A DNA stretch of 64,000 bases from Cloeon dipterum (lineage: Eukaryota > Arthropoda > Insecta > Ephemeroptera > Baetidae), in assembly GCF_949628265.1 (NCBI RefSeq), contig NC_088789.1:17042886-17106885 (forward strand). Reading direction: 5' to 3'. Position numbers and translations under genes: made by a program. The notes under the pieces were generated by a model. The model saw only the letters and a program-made list of their open reading frames with translations, searched no databases and had not been told where the DNA came from. The stretch's first letter is position 1; every line of letters begins with the position of its first letter. Of the stretch, positions 23,607 to 34,900 are shown piece after piece.

Positions 23607-25092
23607 TCATATCGAAATTTTGTACTCAATCATGTAGCTAGGGAAAGCCTATAGAGGAGACATTAAAAATAAAGAAATGCCTTCAGTTGTTCACATTACC
23701 TGGTAATTGTTGTAAATCACATACTCTGGGTATTTGAGGAAATTGGGGGCAGGGTAGCCGACAACGCTATGGCAGCCCTGAGGAGGGCGCAGAATTCCGT
23801 TCATTGGCGTGTAAGCTCTGAAATTTCTCCCCAAAGTGACCTTGCACACAAGCATCTTTCTTTTGCAGAGCGTGCAGTGGACACATCTGTGGAGTTTGCA
23901 GGCACCACTGCCCCCAGCCTCGAAGGTGTACTGGTTGCACTTAGAAGACACATCAGAAAAATAAATTCCTAAAAACATTATTATGGTCGGAAAATGTTCC
24001 AGAAATACAAAATTAATTTATTAATGGTGATTGGTGTGATGAGACCAAAGATAATGGGTTATTTTTTACGTTCCTAAAAAACAGCTACAATCGCACAATG
24101 GTTAGTTCTGGACTTGGTAAGTTTTTAATAATTGATCCTAGAGCAGAAAAACTTAATATAACCTGAAAACTGAAAAAATGCCAAATATTTTCATTTTCAG
24201 AAAATTTTATTGGAACAATTTTTATTTCTATAGCATGAATGTATGTTAGGCTCTGGAAAATATTTATGAAAATAATTTTTTTATTTTTGACAAAAATGAA
24301 ACTAAATGATCTAACAGTCAGCTCTAAAAGTTTGAAAATGATATATCAAAGAGTTAATGAGCAATTAGTAAATTTCTCTGCTAAAGTTAAAAAATTAGTT
24401 ACTTTTCCGGAACCCAATCGATCGATTTGTCTTATAAAGTACTGTCTACCCGTCAAGAATTTGCAAACTCCGTCAAAACTCATTGGATACTACAATATGA
24501 CATCAATAAAACTAATACATTGCTGATCATTATTCCTAAAATTTTTCTCTTGTTTGTTGGAGAGCAACTGATAAATATTTTGATCCTCATCTTTTGGCCA
24601 TAAAGAATTAATCATCAAATGGCCCACATGAAACCAGCTTTGATTCAAATTAATCCGAGCATCCATTTACCTTTGCCAAACATGCTTAGCTCATTGGAGT
24701 ACTTGACGTTGAACCCATTCCGAACAATGACGTCTGCATGACAGGTGCCATGGAAAAGTCTGATCTCCGGCACAAGTTGGCCTCTTGGAAAATCTCGAGC
24801 GACCTCGCTCCGCCTTGCAGTGTACTTTGACCACAGAAAAGAATTCTTCACCTGGTAAATCTGAACAAAATTATAAATCAATAAGCACTCTGCAATCACC
24901 AATTCTCTCATTTACCTTGACAATGTGGTACTTTGAAACTTTGACGCCATTGTGGATAGCGATGGAGTTGTGCATTTTATCGTAAATCCATTGATAGGCT
25001 TCATTGTTGTAGTCGATCTCATCCAGTCGAAAGCCACGCACCCAGGGCTGCGATGCCGCGTGTTGAACCACCCGCCTGTTGTGGTAATCCAT
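23607..25092 (-). CDS. Stand-alone tankyrase-like ADP-ribosyltransferase (PARP catalytic domain only, 4 exons)
   Basis: Predicted to transfer ADP-ribose from NAD+ to proteins. Exons from the 5' end: 25092-24916, 24860-24671, 23968-23700, 23648-23607, with phases 0, 1, 0 and 225 residues in all. The catalytic triad is complete: His96 in RLFHGT, Tyr125 in FGKGIYFSD and Glu204 in YPEYVIYNN, the H-Y-E form of chain-forming PARPs. Between them is C146-x2-H149-x4-C154-x2-C157, the zinc-binding CHCC insertion known from tankyrases, and the C-terminal strand AFPSYMIEY follows. No ankyrin repeats or SAM domain are encoded in the exons found. A splice acceptor lies 13 bases upstream of the chosen ATG, so more 5' exons, coding or not, are possible. 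Intron 2 is about 700 bp. Ancestry from a tankyrase duplication is inference. Confidence 0.85.
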
Positions 25093-25479
25093 TTCAAAAA
25101 GCTAATTGCACCTGTAATATAATAAATTAGAGAGGCTTTTGCGAATTTATGCCATGTACAATGTTCCGCCGAGCAAATAGAAGCGAATTTGAGAAATAAT
25201 TTTGTTTTGTAACATCAAATTATATTTATGAACACACTCCATTTAATTCTGTTGTCAGCAATAGGAGATTGGAAAAGTGGTATTAAAACAAAACGATCGC
25301 AATTTAATTGAAAATTTATTAGCACTAATAAATTTTTAATTAATGCACTTGAATATTTCCCTCCTAGAATTTTTTAATCAAAGATCTGAAAGTGGACATA
25401 TTATGTATTGCTACATTAACTCTAGTTTATACCTTGCTCTGAAAATTAGGAAAGAGCTCAAATTCACCCCCAGATTGCC

Positions 25480-25695
25480 ATTTAAATTTCAGTTAAAATA
25501 GGCTCCAAAGTGTGCATGTAAATTAAGCACTGTCTCATAGCAAAATCACGATTTAATTTGTTAAGGGGGGAATTCAACTCAATTAATCGCACACACCCGT
25601 TAGATATGCAGGTCGCGAGGGGAGGAGTCGAAATCAAGAGATAATTTTAATGACAATAGCACCGTTTAATTTTTCGAGCAATTTGGCAATATCTG
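25480..25695 (+). repeat. Dispersed repeat family A, near full-length copy
   Basis: Shares with the 27.4- and 56.5-kb copies, in order: GCTCCAAAGTGTGCATG, CACTGTCTC, AAAATCACGATTTAATTTG, GGGGAATTCAACTC, GGTCGCGAGGGGAG, GTCGAAATCAAG and AATTTTTCGAGCAATTTGG. These copies help define the family consensus. Confidence 0.6.
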
Positions 25696-25872
25696 AAATA
25701 AAAATTTTACTCAGTCCTCATTTGATTAATTTCAATCCACTTTCGGTCATCCCTAATTCCGCTTCAAATTAAAAACTTAAAATAATTAGGAATAGATGTA
25801 TGGAAAAGTCAGTTTTCGCCACCCCTACTTTTCAATGGGATTTTCAAAGAACTGGCGAGATAATATACACAC

Positions 25873-25875
<3 letters not shown>

Positions 25876-25916
<41 letters not shown>
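25876..25916. repeat. (TA)n microsatellite
   Basis: About 41 bases of uninterrupted TA repeat in the region upstream of the PARP-like gene. Confidence 0.95.
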
Positions 25917-25919
<3 letters not shown>

Positions 25920-26307
25920 ACCCAGCAGAAACTTAAACTTTACCATAATACATATTTCAAAATAGATAGAAGTTAATAGTGAGGAGAATCACACAATGCA
26001 ATACAAAAATAATAATTGTAAATTAAGCAGTTAGCACCTGGTTAGCACACTGTACATTCAAAGGCCAATAATAATTATTTTGGTTGACAAGGTTTCATGG
26101 TTCGTAGTTCAGAAGGCGTTTTCCTTAGGGCAGTATTGAACCACTGACCAATCCGTCAAACACAAATCTAATCATTCTAGCATGCTGGAAAAATGCATTG
26201 CTCTTGCTGTTATGTCGTAATGTCGTATAGTTATATATGTAGCAGCAGGAATAATAAATTCATGTTAAACAATGCATGTATGTATGCAATGTCTGGAATG
26301 TCCCTGA

Positions 26308-26375
26308 TCTCACATCAGCTCATCAGTAATGTGAGATGTGAGATACATAATAATAAAAATGTATCATTATTATGT
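26308..26375. repeat. Cluster of short inverted repeats
   Basis: TCTCACAT at 26308-26315 pairs with ATGTGAGA at 26329-26336. Just downstream, CATAATAAT and ATTATTATG flank a short spacer, with GATACAT/ATGTATC overlapping. These are simple hairpins in AT-rich DNA; no function is claimed. Confidence 0.5.
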
Positions 26376-26649
26376 GCATTGAAGATCGCAATAAATTTAA
26401 AAATAAATATAATTTAAAGAAGAAACTAACCAGATCGAACAACCGAACCACTCAAACCAGGCAATGATTATACTCGCAGTCTCACTAAATCTACTCCGTT
26501 TCGTTTGTTGTTTTGCCTTGCATTATAATATCGCACTTTTGACTTAGACAAACTCACTCGAAGCTTGAAGACAAACATGTCATCGTTCTCGACAAGTTGA
26601 TGCGGAAAATAAACCGAGAAAGCTAATAACTGATGTTTCAGTGAAAGCT

Positions 26650-26900
26650 ATAAACAAACAGAAGCAGTGAAGGGGATGGAGAGCGGTAGGTACCGGGGGA
26701 CCCCGGGCGGAGTTGTAACGCTGCGTGTTTCTGTGTTGCTTTTGCGGCTTGGCCAGCTTGCAACTCGCAGCTCATTGCCAGTAAAACAGAGAGCAGACGA
26801 TCAGAGCGAGAGCGGAGCAGAGAGTCGTGATAATCGGTAGCCGGGAGAGGAGTTTCGCGCTTGTTACTTGTTTGGGTTGGTTTACTTTGCTTTCATTTGG
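26650..26900. promoter_or_regulatory. GC-richer block, candidate 5' region of the PARP-like gene
   Basis: Base composition rises well above the AT-rich surroundings, with several GAG/GCG-rich stretches. It lies about 1.6 kb upstream of the PARP-like start codon, which follows a splice acceptor, so a non-coding first exon and promoter could be here. No TATA box or open frame supports this directly. Confidence 0.25.
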
Positions 26901-27374
26901 AATAAGTGGCTGACAAAAGATCAATGCTCCTCAAAACAACCGCAAGTGAATAAAAGCCAGAGGAACAGGAAAGAAGCATGCCTCGACTATTTTGGTGGTT
27001 GTTACGTAACTTCTTGATATTACGCGGATGAAATTTGCATTATTTATGGGGGACTCTCGTTTTCAGATCACTCACACACTTCTCGATCTATTGGAAACAT
27101 GGAATTAAACAATGTTAATGCCCTAACCTAGCGTAGAGTGCGAGTCTTCCATACCTGAAACAGACAAAACAAACGCTTTAAAAACTATTATTATATAATT
27201 CATTTTCCTTATACCTTTCTACAAATATATAATATGGAACGTGGATATATTCAGTCCTGATTTACTGTAAAAAATAATATGAAGTGAAATATATTACACT
27301 GGGAAATAATTTCTGCCTTCAATTGCCTCTCAAAAAATTGGGAGAGAGGTAAAATTTAACCTGGTGTTACCATT

Positions 27375-27560
27375 AAATTTCTGAAAAATAGCCCCAAAGT
27401 TTGCATGCTAGTAAAACGGTGATCACTATCTCCCTATTGTAAACGATGTATTTCGTCAGGAGGGTTACTTTGCTCATAATTCACACACCATTGGATAGAT
27501 CGCGACGTGGGGAATAAAATAAAGCGAAAAATCATTGACGAATAACCCATTAATTTTTCG
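27375..27560 (+). repeat. Dispersed repeat family A, copy
   Basis: Begins like the 25.48-kb copy (CCCCAAAGTTTGCATGCTA) and continues with CTATCTCCCTATTG, ACACCATTGGATAGATCGCG, AAAAATCATTGACGA and TAATTTTTCGAA. Confidence 0.6.
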
Positions 27561-27974
27561 AATACTTTGGTACATTAAAAATATGATAGTTGCATGCAAG
27601 TTGAGATCTGCTAATCGCAGTCAACAAATTAATTTTAATTATTGCCCTGCATCAGTCTTACTTTAAATGTCTCTATGTAAACGCCATATAGTGATAATTT
27701 TTAATTTTACAACAAACAATGCATCAAAGCAAAAATTAAGCCCCGCATGAAAGCCGCAATGCAAAAAAACTCCGAGGTAAATTGTTGAAGTTAAGCTGAA
27801 AAAATCTTTGAAAGTCTAACAATAAGCTCTTCAGCGTGGCTTTTGCATGACCGCACTGCAATGCGAGCCATTTGTGTGGGTTGCGAAACAAGCCGTCTTT
27901 TTGTTGCGATGAACACCATGTTTGTGATTTGGCTTCCCTTGATGAACGTCTAAAATTACAACCAAAGTACACAT

Positions 27975-28024
27975 ATTCTCATGTAGCGAGAGCACATTAC
28001 AAAAGTATTCTCATGTAGCGAGAG
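27975..28024 (+). repeat. Two-copy direct repeat, 32-bp period
   Basis: ATTCTCATGTAGCGAGAG occurs at 27975 and again, identically, at 28007, separated by 14 unrelated bases. Confidence 0.9.
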
Positions 28025-28489
28025 TATCAGTTTTGCTGAAGTAGTATTGTGCTATATTACATAGTATTTTCAACTCGCCCACACGCTGAAAGTGACGGGT
28101 CCGTTAAGTTCGTTTCATAGAAAATGAAAAACAATGCAATGGGGAAATATCGACGTTCGAATTATGGCAGCGTAACTCATCAATTTAATTGTTCCCTTTG
28201 AACGTAGAACATTATCAAATAAAGTGCCACATAAATTTTAATAATCATTTTATGATATTAATGTATAATTCTATTTTCCTTTACGAACTCATTTGAATCC
28301 AACAAATTGAATGATAAATGATAATGAAATATTGATTTTTATTGAAAATGTTTAAGGAAAACAATGGGATAGAGGCAAGAGACAAGTCGCCAAACGTGTT
28401 TTTGCTCCCAGATATAATCCATGTTAAATGCCTAGGGAAAATCTCTTGCCATTATTCTGCTATACCGAGATGAGCGGAAACCCGATTTT

Positions 28490-28830
28490 TTGGTCTCTTG
28501 AATTGCAAATGAAGAGTCATCTATCGATTTATAATTACGAAAAAACATTATTTAAACCGATTTACTCGCGAATTCTGTTCGAGATCTCCTCAACGCTGAT
28601 TGGCTGACTTATCGCGCATGCCACCAGCTCATAAACGTTAGCAATGCAGGTCATACTAGTTGAAAATCAGGCAGGAGCTGCAGACATAATATGCGTTAAT
28701 TTGTGTTAGCTTATCAGCGTCGAGGATTTTTCGAGCAGATTCTTTGCTGCTTTCTCCGATTTGCGCCTCTTCATTCGCAATTAAATCGGTATAAATCCAC
28801 TTTAAGCGACTTTTTTATAGTCCGCGCTTG
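28490..28830 (+). repeat. Foldback-type repeat family D, diverged copy
   Basis: Parallels the element at 50.3-50.65 kb block for block: a GAAGAGTC..TCTATCGAT left end, CTCAACGCTGATTGGCTGAC, GGAGCTGC, CTTATCAGCGTCGAGGAT, a TTTCTCCGATTTGCG block, then ATAAATCCACTTT. The right terminal inverted repeat is not recognisable, so this copy seems truncated or diverged there. Confidence 0.6.
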
Positions 28831-30519
28831 TCCCTCTTTGAAGAGACAAACATGAATGACTGAATGAAGTCACTAAAATAGAGATATTTGTAATGTAAGG
28901 AAAAAAGATGGGACTTAATTCATTATTCAAAATGTTTTAGATGGTTAAAAACAGAAATCCTCTCAAGAGCTTTAACTGATATATTGCTTAAGAGAAAGCC
29001 ACCAAATAATTCTCTCTGAGTAGTCCTCAGCCCTTTACGAAATAAATAAAGTTAACTCTAAATAAATGCAAATTGTATGCTGATGCTACATCTTTTAAAT
29101 TGCTTTTTTGAATGGATGGAATATTCTGCTGGTGAATTTTTGAAAGAAAAGGCAAGGAGGCACAACTGCTGTGCAAGACAATTTTGCACTTCAATTTCTA
29201 AATTTTCCTCGCATCATCCAGATCCAGAGCAAAAAATTAGCCATATATGGGCGTTATTATTTTTAAATTTGAAAAAGCGTTGTTTTATGCAACCTGCTCG
29301 TCGCTGGCGTGGAGCACATTGCAGCATGTCAACGAGCAGGCGCTTTTTTAACTAGAGTGTATTTCCTAAACAAGATTTATATTATGTACATGTATTTTAA
29401 ACAACAAAAACGGGATGGTATTGCATTGCAATTCATTATTTATTCCGACTTCCTGAAAAAAGAACCAAAAAATCCTGGCCAAAATGGTTCTCCCGATTTC
29501 CATTTTTTACTGTAAATTTTATTACTTTTACTATTCAACAATATTCTCTGCGAATTTCTTTTACGTTTTTTTCAACTATAAATTTTTATAATGTTATTTT
29601 TCCCTCCTAAAATACAGGTTGAACTTCAATGAAAGTTAATTTTCTTTTCATAAATTTTCATAGTAAAATTTAAGCTTTGTTCATTTGATGGTAATGCAAG
29701 TAATATTTTAAAAAGCTAAGTTAAGATTGTAATTTTTAACAGAAAGCGATTAACTTATGCTAAAAATAATCACAGTGCGTGTTCTCTTTTTTTTCGCGCG
29801 TGTTGGTAAAAAACAGAAAGCATGGAAAAATTGTTTTAAATATTTTTTTTTTGAGGTTCTTGAATTTTGCAAAATTTGCCTTTAAAAATAACTTTCTTGA
29901 TCTCAAGACAAACACGCAAGATTTTCCGAAATAAAAATTTTAGTAGCAAAAAACGTGGTATCTGGGCTAAAATGATATCACAAAAAACATCTAAATCGAC
30001 TCAGAAACCGTATAACAAGCAATTCTACACGGGTGGTCGAAACTTTATTTTTGAAGCAGCGTAAAATCGTTAAACCAGCAACAATTTTCTTATGTTTGTC
30101 TAGCGTGTTGTCTTTTTAATGAAAAATTCAGGCCAAAAATTTGAATTCTAGTTGTTATTTTTAAAAGAGGGTTAATCTGAATAAATTGATACTTTAATAC
30201 GCATCATTCATTCAGAAGTAAACAAGAACAAGCTGCATCAAACTATGTCAAAGGCAAAAAAACTAAAACGAGTAACCTCACTGATTCTGTTGCTCAATAG
30301 AGAAACTTTTTGCAATCTCCTATGTACTGTATGGAACTTGTTGTTGATAAATAGCCAACTAAAACGTTTACCGACGAGAGGGATTGATAGCCACTATGAT
30401 TGCTTTTCCCTGAACCAATTTCATTTATAAGTCATAAGAGGCCGCAACTTTTCACTTAAAAATTATCTGATCAAACCTTGCTTGTTTGTCCATTGAGCCA
30501 AAAAGACCCAAATAAAACA

Positions 30520-30640
30520 AAAGTGCGCATGCCGACGCGCACCGCCTACCCTTTCCGCGTTTGAGCGATCGCACCCGTCGCATTCGCAAAGCGTCTGCCA
30601 GTGGAGAATGACGTTGGTTAGCGATGTCAGTGTTCAGAAT
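30520..30640 (+). promoter_or_regulatory. CpG-rich block upstream of the GPCR
   Basis: A locally GC- and CpG-rich stretch ends about 60 bases before the GPCR start codon within AT-rich surroundings. Its position suits a promoter or first untranslated exon. No defined core promoter element was found. Confidence 0.3.
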
Positions 30641-30695
30641 TCGATGACGCGTGCTTTTTTCCCTTCTGGATTGAGTTAAATAAGAATAAGCCGCG

Positions 30696-33600
30696 ATGTC
30701 AACGACTAAAGATCATCCCGACGTGTCCCTGTGCGACCGCCTGATCGACTTTTTTGACCTGCTGCACATCTACTTCATACCGAGCATCGTGCTCGTTGGT
30801 GTGTTTTGCAACATGCTCAACCTGGTTGTCTTCAAGAGCACGTACCTGAGGAGGCGCAGCTCCAGTTACTACCTGGCAGCGCTGTCCCTGTCGGACGCCT
30901 GCTTCCTCGTCACCCTCGGCCTCATCTGGGTCGGTGACACCTTCGAGGTCGACACCTTCAACAAAAACGGCTGGTGCCAGAGTGTAGTTTACCTGAGCAC
31001 CACGTCCAGCTTCCTCAGCGTCTGGCTGACCGTCGGCTTCACCGCCGAGCGATTCGTTGCCGTCCGCTATCCGCTGCTGAAATCGCACATTTGCACCGTG
31101 GCCAAGGCGAAGGTAAAACTTTTATCTGGTGCGATGGACAAAAGATCAAAGCTATTTTTAGCTAGCGATAAAGTTTTCAAAGGGAAAACTTTGTGAATAA
31201 TTTTCCCGCGTACGTTTAATTAAAATGCTACGCATCAAAGGTTAATCAGCAGTTTATGGGAAAACTCAAGAGAAATTTACAGTGGCGGAGCATCTCGAAA
31301 AAGAAAGACTATAGAATTAGAGCAGGGATGTCATTTTCTTAGCTGAGATATCATCTTGAAAATTTCTCCGTCCAACCTACGTTTTGACCATAAACCACTT
31401 CTTAATTTACAAAAAAATCGCTCGCCTTAGGTCAAGAACCATAGTAGCGACCTTTTTCAAGTTATTCAATTTTTATTTTGTGATAGCCCCTTCCAGTATT
31501 TTCGGTTTGTGGCCAAAATGTAGCTCAAGAAAATCTGCACAAGTACACTAAGTTTCAGTAGCCGCGAACTAATATGGCACTCGCAAAAGTGCTCAAAGCG
31601 TAAGCTAATTTGAAATAAATTACTCTCCTGCAAAATTCAGCAGAATTTTTAATTTTTATCAAAGGGCCATAAAGTAATTTTTTATTGCGATAGTTAAGTG
31701 GCAATCTTCGTTTGAAGTTTTAAAACCGGCTCAATATGCCGCTTTGCCTTGCATATGTGACCCATAAATTGAAAATATGCCTAACGCGCGTTAATAAAAT
31801 CAAATTTTCCTTGTCCAATTTACTTGTATCATACTAAAGAGTAACCAAATTGGACCATATAAGGTCAATTCCTACCTTCAGGGTCCAACCCTGACGTGAC
31901 TGTAAGTAACAGAACACGAAAATTGTCCTAAATCATTGAGTTTGGTGTCATTACATTAGGTTTGGATCTTGTGTAGTTCAAATTTAGTTCCATAAATGTC
32001 AAAAGTTATCCTAGACTAAATATAGCGAAATTTTGGAAGACTTTTTAAATCGCTTTGTAGCTTATGTATTCATGGTTGATGGTTAGAACCCATCTATGAT
32101 GGTTTAATATCATCATTTTAACTTAAACCTCTCAAATCAAACAATGGAAACGCTCCTTTTCCCGTACTTCAAACTTTTAATTTCCATACATCATGGCAAT
32201 TAGGCGAATTGTGTTACTAAAAAAATTTACACGCCAAAAATTCGCCCTTTACCTCCCAACTTCACCTGTAACTGCCCCGTAGGGGTTGATTATAGGTATT
32301 TACAAAAAGAGAAGGGATTGAACAAACAAGGATTTTTTTATTCTGAATACAACCCACAGCGATTAAAAGGGCCAACACATCTATTTTATTTAAAATGGGT
32401 ACTCTCGATAATTGTCATCGAAAAATCTCGTTTCTCATTTACAGTGAAATTCACTTTTTTTGTACACCCTTTTCACAAAAGGAAAATAATTTTGAAAAGC
32501 ATTTTATGCATCCTTGCTCCATTTTAATTGTTTGGTTTTAACTACTGGAAAAACACCTCACAATATCAAAAGTAATTAGTTTATAAAACGTTGCCGTCCG
32601 GAACTGAAATAGGCCTCGAAATAAAAATTCAAATCATTTGATTCAGATGGTTGTTCTCGGCTTGGTTCTCGTCTCTTTGCTGCTCAACTCGTACGGAATA
32701 TTCACGGCCGGAGTGGTGCGCCGCAGCAACGGACTGGAGTCGTGCGACGTGAAGCCACACTTTCGGGACGTCTTGAAGGTGATCACGGTGGCCGACAGCG
32801 TGATGACTCTGATCATCCCGTCTGTGCTCATTGGTGTGATGAACACGGTCATTCTGCACTGTCTCATTAAATTCCGCAACCAGTTCAAACTTGGCGTTGT
32901 TGAGAATGACGAATCATCGCCCTCAAATAGTATTCCCATGGTACGTTGATTTTAAAGTGTACGTATTACAAAACAAAATTTTCTTTTAAATTGGAGGGTT
33001 TAATTAATAAGATTCAATTTCAAATGATTTCAGGCAAATCTGCAAGGGACTTCTCGTCCTCAAAATTTGACCTCTAACACCGCAGATAATTTGCGTCACA
33101 CGTCAACCAATCTTTCTGGACCGCCAAAAGGTAGGTGGTTATCAAGTTTCTTTCTGGTGTCGTATATATCATAAAAATATATAATAAGCAAGGCAAGCGC
33201 ACGCGAAAATTAGATATTTGTTACCGTCAGCGTTAATATACGCATAATGCTAGGCTGATCGCGGATTTTAGGGGGCAGCCAGTCAGAGGCGTCCGCCAAT
33301 TTAAAGTCAGTATTGAGTAATGAGAACTACTTTAAACTTTAGGAAGCGAAATACTTCAAATATAATTTTGTAAGTTTTTGAAGAAAGCAGAATATAGAGC
33401 ATGAAAAATCTAATTTAAAAAATATCAATGATCGAGCGGTATCCAAATCTTAGAGTTTTTATATTATATAATATATAGTCTCTCTCAAGAAATTGTATTA
33501 ATCAAAAGTGGTCTAATCGCTGGTGTTCCTAGGCAACACGCGGGGCATATCAATGTGCCAACATGAAAACATGAATGTACATTTCTGACAGCTCATTAAG

Positions 33601-34778
33601 CATCAGTCTCTGCCCAAGATTCACAGCCTGCTCCTGATTAGTGCAGTAGCCTACCATGAATAATTTGTCATCCTCAGTAGAATCGCTTTCATTCATTAGG
33701 TATCATCTGTTGTTTTGTTTATAATAAAAATCAAATTAACGGACACACAATTATTTTTGGACAAACTCCATTTCTGTCCTCAAATAAAATCCTTTCAAAC
33801 TATTTCCATTCATTCGGACAATTTCCGATTCGTTCCGAAAAGTTCCGGATAACCCTTTTCAGACGATTTCTTTCCGGACAAAGTACGTGCTCCCAATCAA
33901 AGAAAGGTTTTGTCTTAACCTATCAAGTAAGTAACACTTTACTTGTGTATACTAAAGGATGGTGGAGATTAGGATCCGACAATCCTGTAATATAAGTCTT
34001 ATTGGGCAAGAGGATTTTTGGCCCATATTCGGATCCCAATCTCTAATATCCTTCTATGTATACTCAATTTAGTGTTGCAACACTTTCCTTGTTCAATTTG
34101 ATTTTAAACACGGACGAGTATCATACTCGTTGAATGAAATTTTATACTTTGATCGGTTTATATTGTGCAATTTCACTTGAGCTCTTGTCATGCTGTGCGC
34201 TTTTTGTTGTGTAGTTAGAAACTATTCGCATTCACACGTCTCTTTGCTCTCGCTGAATTTGATGATGTGTATATTACGCTCTGTCACAGACTGTCAGAAT
34301 CTGGTTCGTCCCTCGCCTCACAGCATTTTGGTAACGAAAACGCAGAGAAGTGTGACAAAAATGTTGCTACTCACCTCAACCATCTTTCTCGTTTTCAATA
34401 TGCCAAGGTAAGCTCGTTCAGTTCAACACCTAATTTCAAAATAAAAGACTGCAAAACGTATGTACATGTTTCCCCGATTCCCAATTCTTTTTATGCAAAG
34501 ATCGAAAGTTTAAAAACCGTTATTTCCATTCGTGTTTTTCCAGCTATGTCATTAGGCTGTACATTTTCCTGTTTTATTCCATCTGGGAGGCGGCGGCGCC
34601 ATCAAATCTCTGGTGCGTACAGCAATTTTGCATGCTGCTCTTTTACACTAACTTCAGCATTAACTTTTTGCTCTATTCATTTTACGGCGCTACATTTCGG
34701 CGTTGTTTAATTCAGCTCTTGCGACGGAAATTGCGATGTCGATGTAATCGCAAGTGCGTAAAAAACCGAGCTTTTTAG
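30696..34778 (+). CDS. Rhodopsin-class (class A) G-protein-coupled receptor, probably for a neuropeptide (5 exons)
   Basis: Exons 30696-31112, 32647-32940, 33034-33130, 34290-34407 and 34544-34778 join in phase to 386 residues. Exon 1 encodes TM1 (FIPSIVLVGVFCNMLNLVVF, with the conserved Asn), TM2 (LAALSLSDACFLV, with the LSD Asp) and TM3, whose end reads AERFVAVRYP in place of DRY. Exon 2 gives TM4, extracellular loop 2 with its Cys, and TM5. Exon 3 is a 32-codon polar insert in intracellular loop 3. Exon 4 starts TM6 and exon 5 gives the rest of TM6 and TM7, where NPxxY is replaced by INFLLY. The tail is short, Arg- and Cys-rich (RCRCNRKC) and could be palmitoylated. General character suits peptide receptors of the FMRFamide/CNMamide/TRH-like kind; I cannot name the ligand. 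Intron 1 (1.5 kb) is full of repeats. Confidence 0.85.
31509..31897 (+). repeat. Dispersed repeat family E, copy interrupted by an extra block
   Basis: Lies in GPCR intron 1. It starts with GTGGCCAAAATGTAGC (31509-31524), continues with GTGGCAATCTTCGTTTGAAG and ends with CCTTCAGGGTCCAACCCTG (from 31875). The same blocks appear in reverse order and strand at 47.21-47.45 kb. This copy is about 150 bp longer, largely accounted for by the block at 31570-31690. Confidence 0.65.
31570..31690 (+). repeat. Repeat G, copy 1 (GPCR intron 1)
   Basis: About 120 bases highly similar to 34787-34900: TAATATGGCACTCG, AAAGTGCTC.AAGCGTAAGC, CTCCTGCAAAATTC, then TTTTTAATTTTTATCAAAGG. Absent from the family E copy at 47 kb, so it may be an insertion within E. 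Confidence 0.75.
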
Positions 34779-34786
34779 GTAATAAC

Positions 34787-34900
34787 TAATATGGCACTCG
34801 AAAAAGTGCTCGAAGCGTAAGCAAATTTGTTTGAAATTACCCTCCTGCAAAATTCGGTAGAGTTTTTAATTTTTATCAAAGGACCATAAAATAAGTTTTT
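34787..34900 (+). repeat. Repeat G, copy 2 (just after the GPCR stop codon)
   Basis: Direct repeat of the block in intron 1 of the same gene, beginning nine bases after the GPCR stop codon, so it would form the start of the 3'UTR. Confidence 0.75.

Larger units (their letters stand above)
26900..30500. other. Intergenic region
   Basis: No convincing gene on either strand. It contains a family A repeat near 27.5 kb, a short direct repeat at about 28.0 kb and a foldback-type repeat near 28.5-28.8 kb, otherwise AT-rich unique-looking sequence. The last part, about 30.52-30.64 kb, is richer in CpG and probably belongs to the GPCR promoter. Confidence 0.5.

Noticed and set aside
26080-26160. Possible tRNA-derived SINE head on the minus strand (GGTTCAATAC)
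   Set aside because: Only one box-like motif; no second copy in the window and no A-rich tail.
30699-31088. Minus-strand open frame of 129 codons opposite GPCR exon 1
   Set aside because: Antisense of a confidently assigned exon; no domain features or splice partners.
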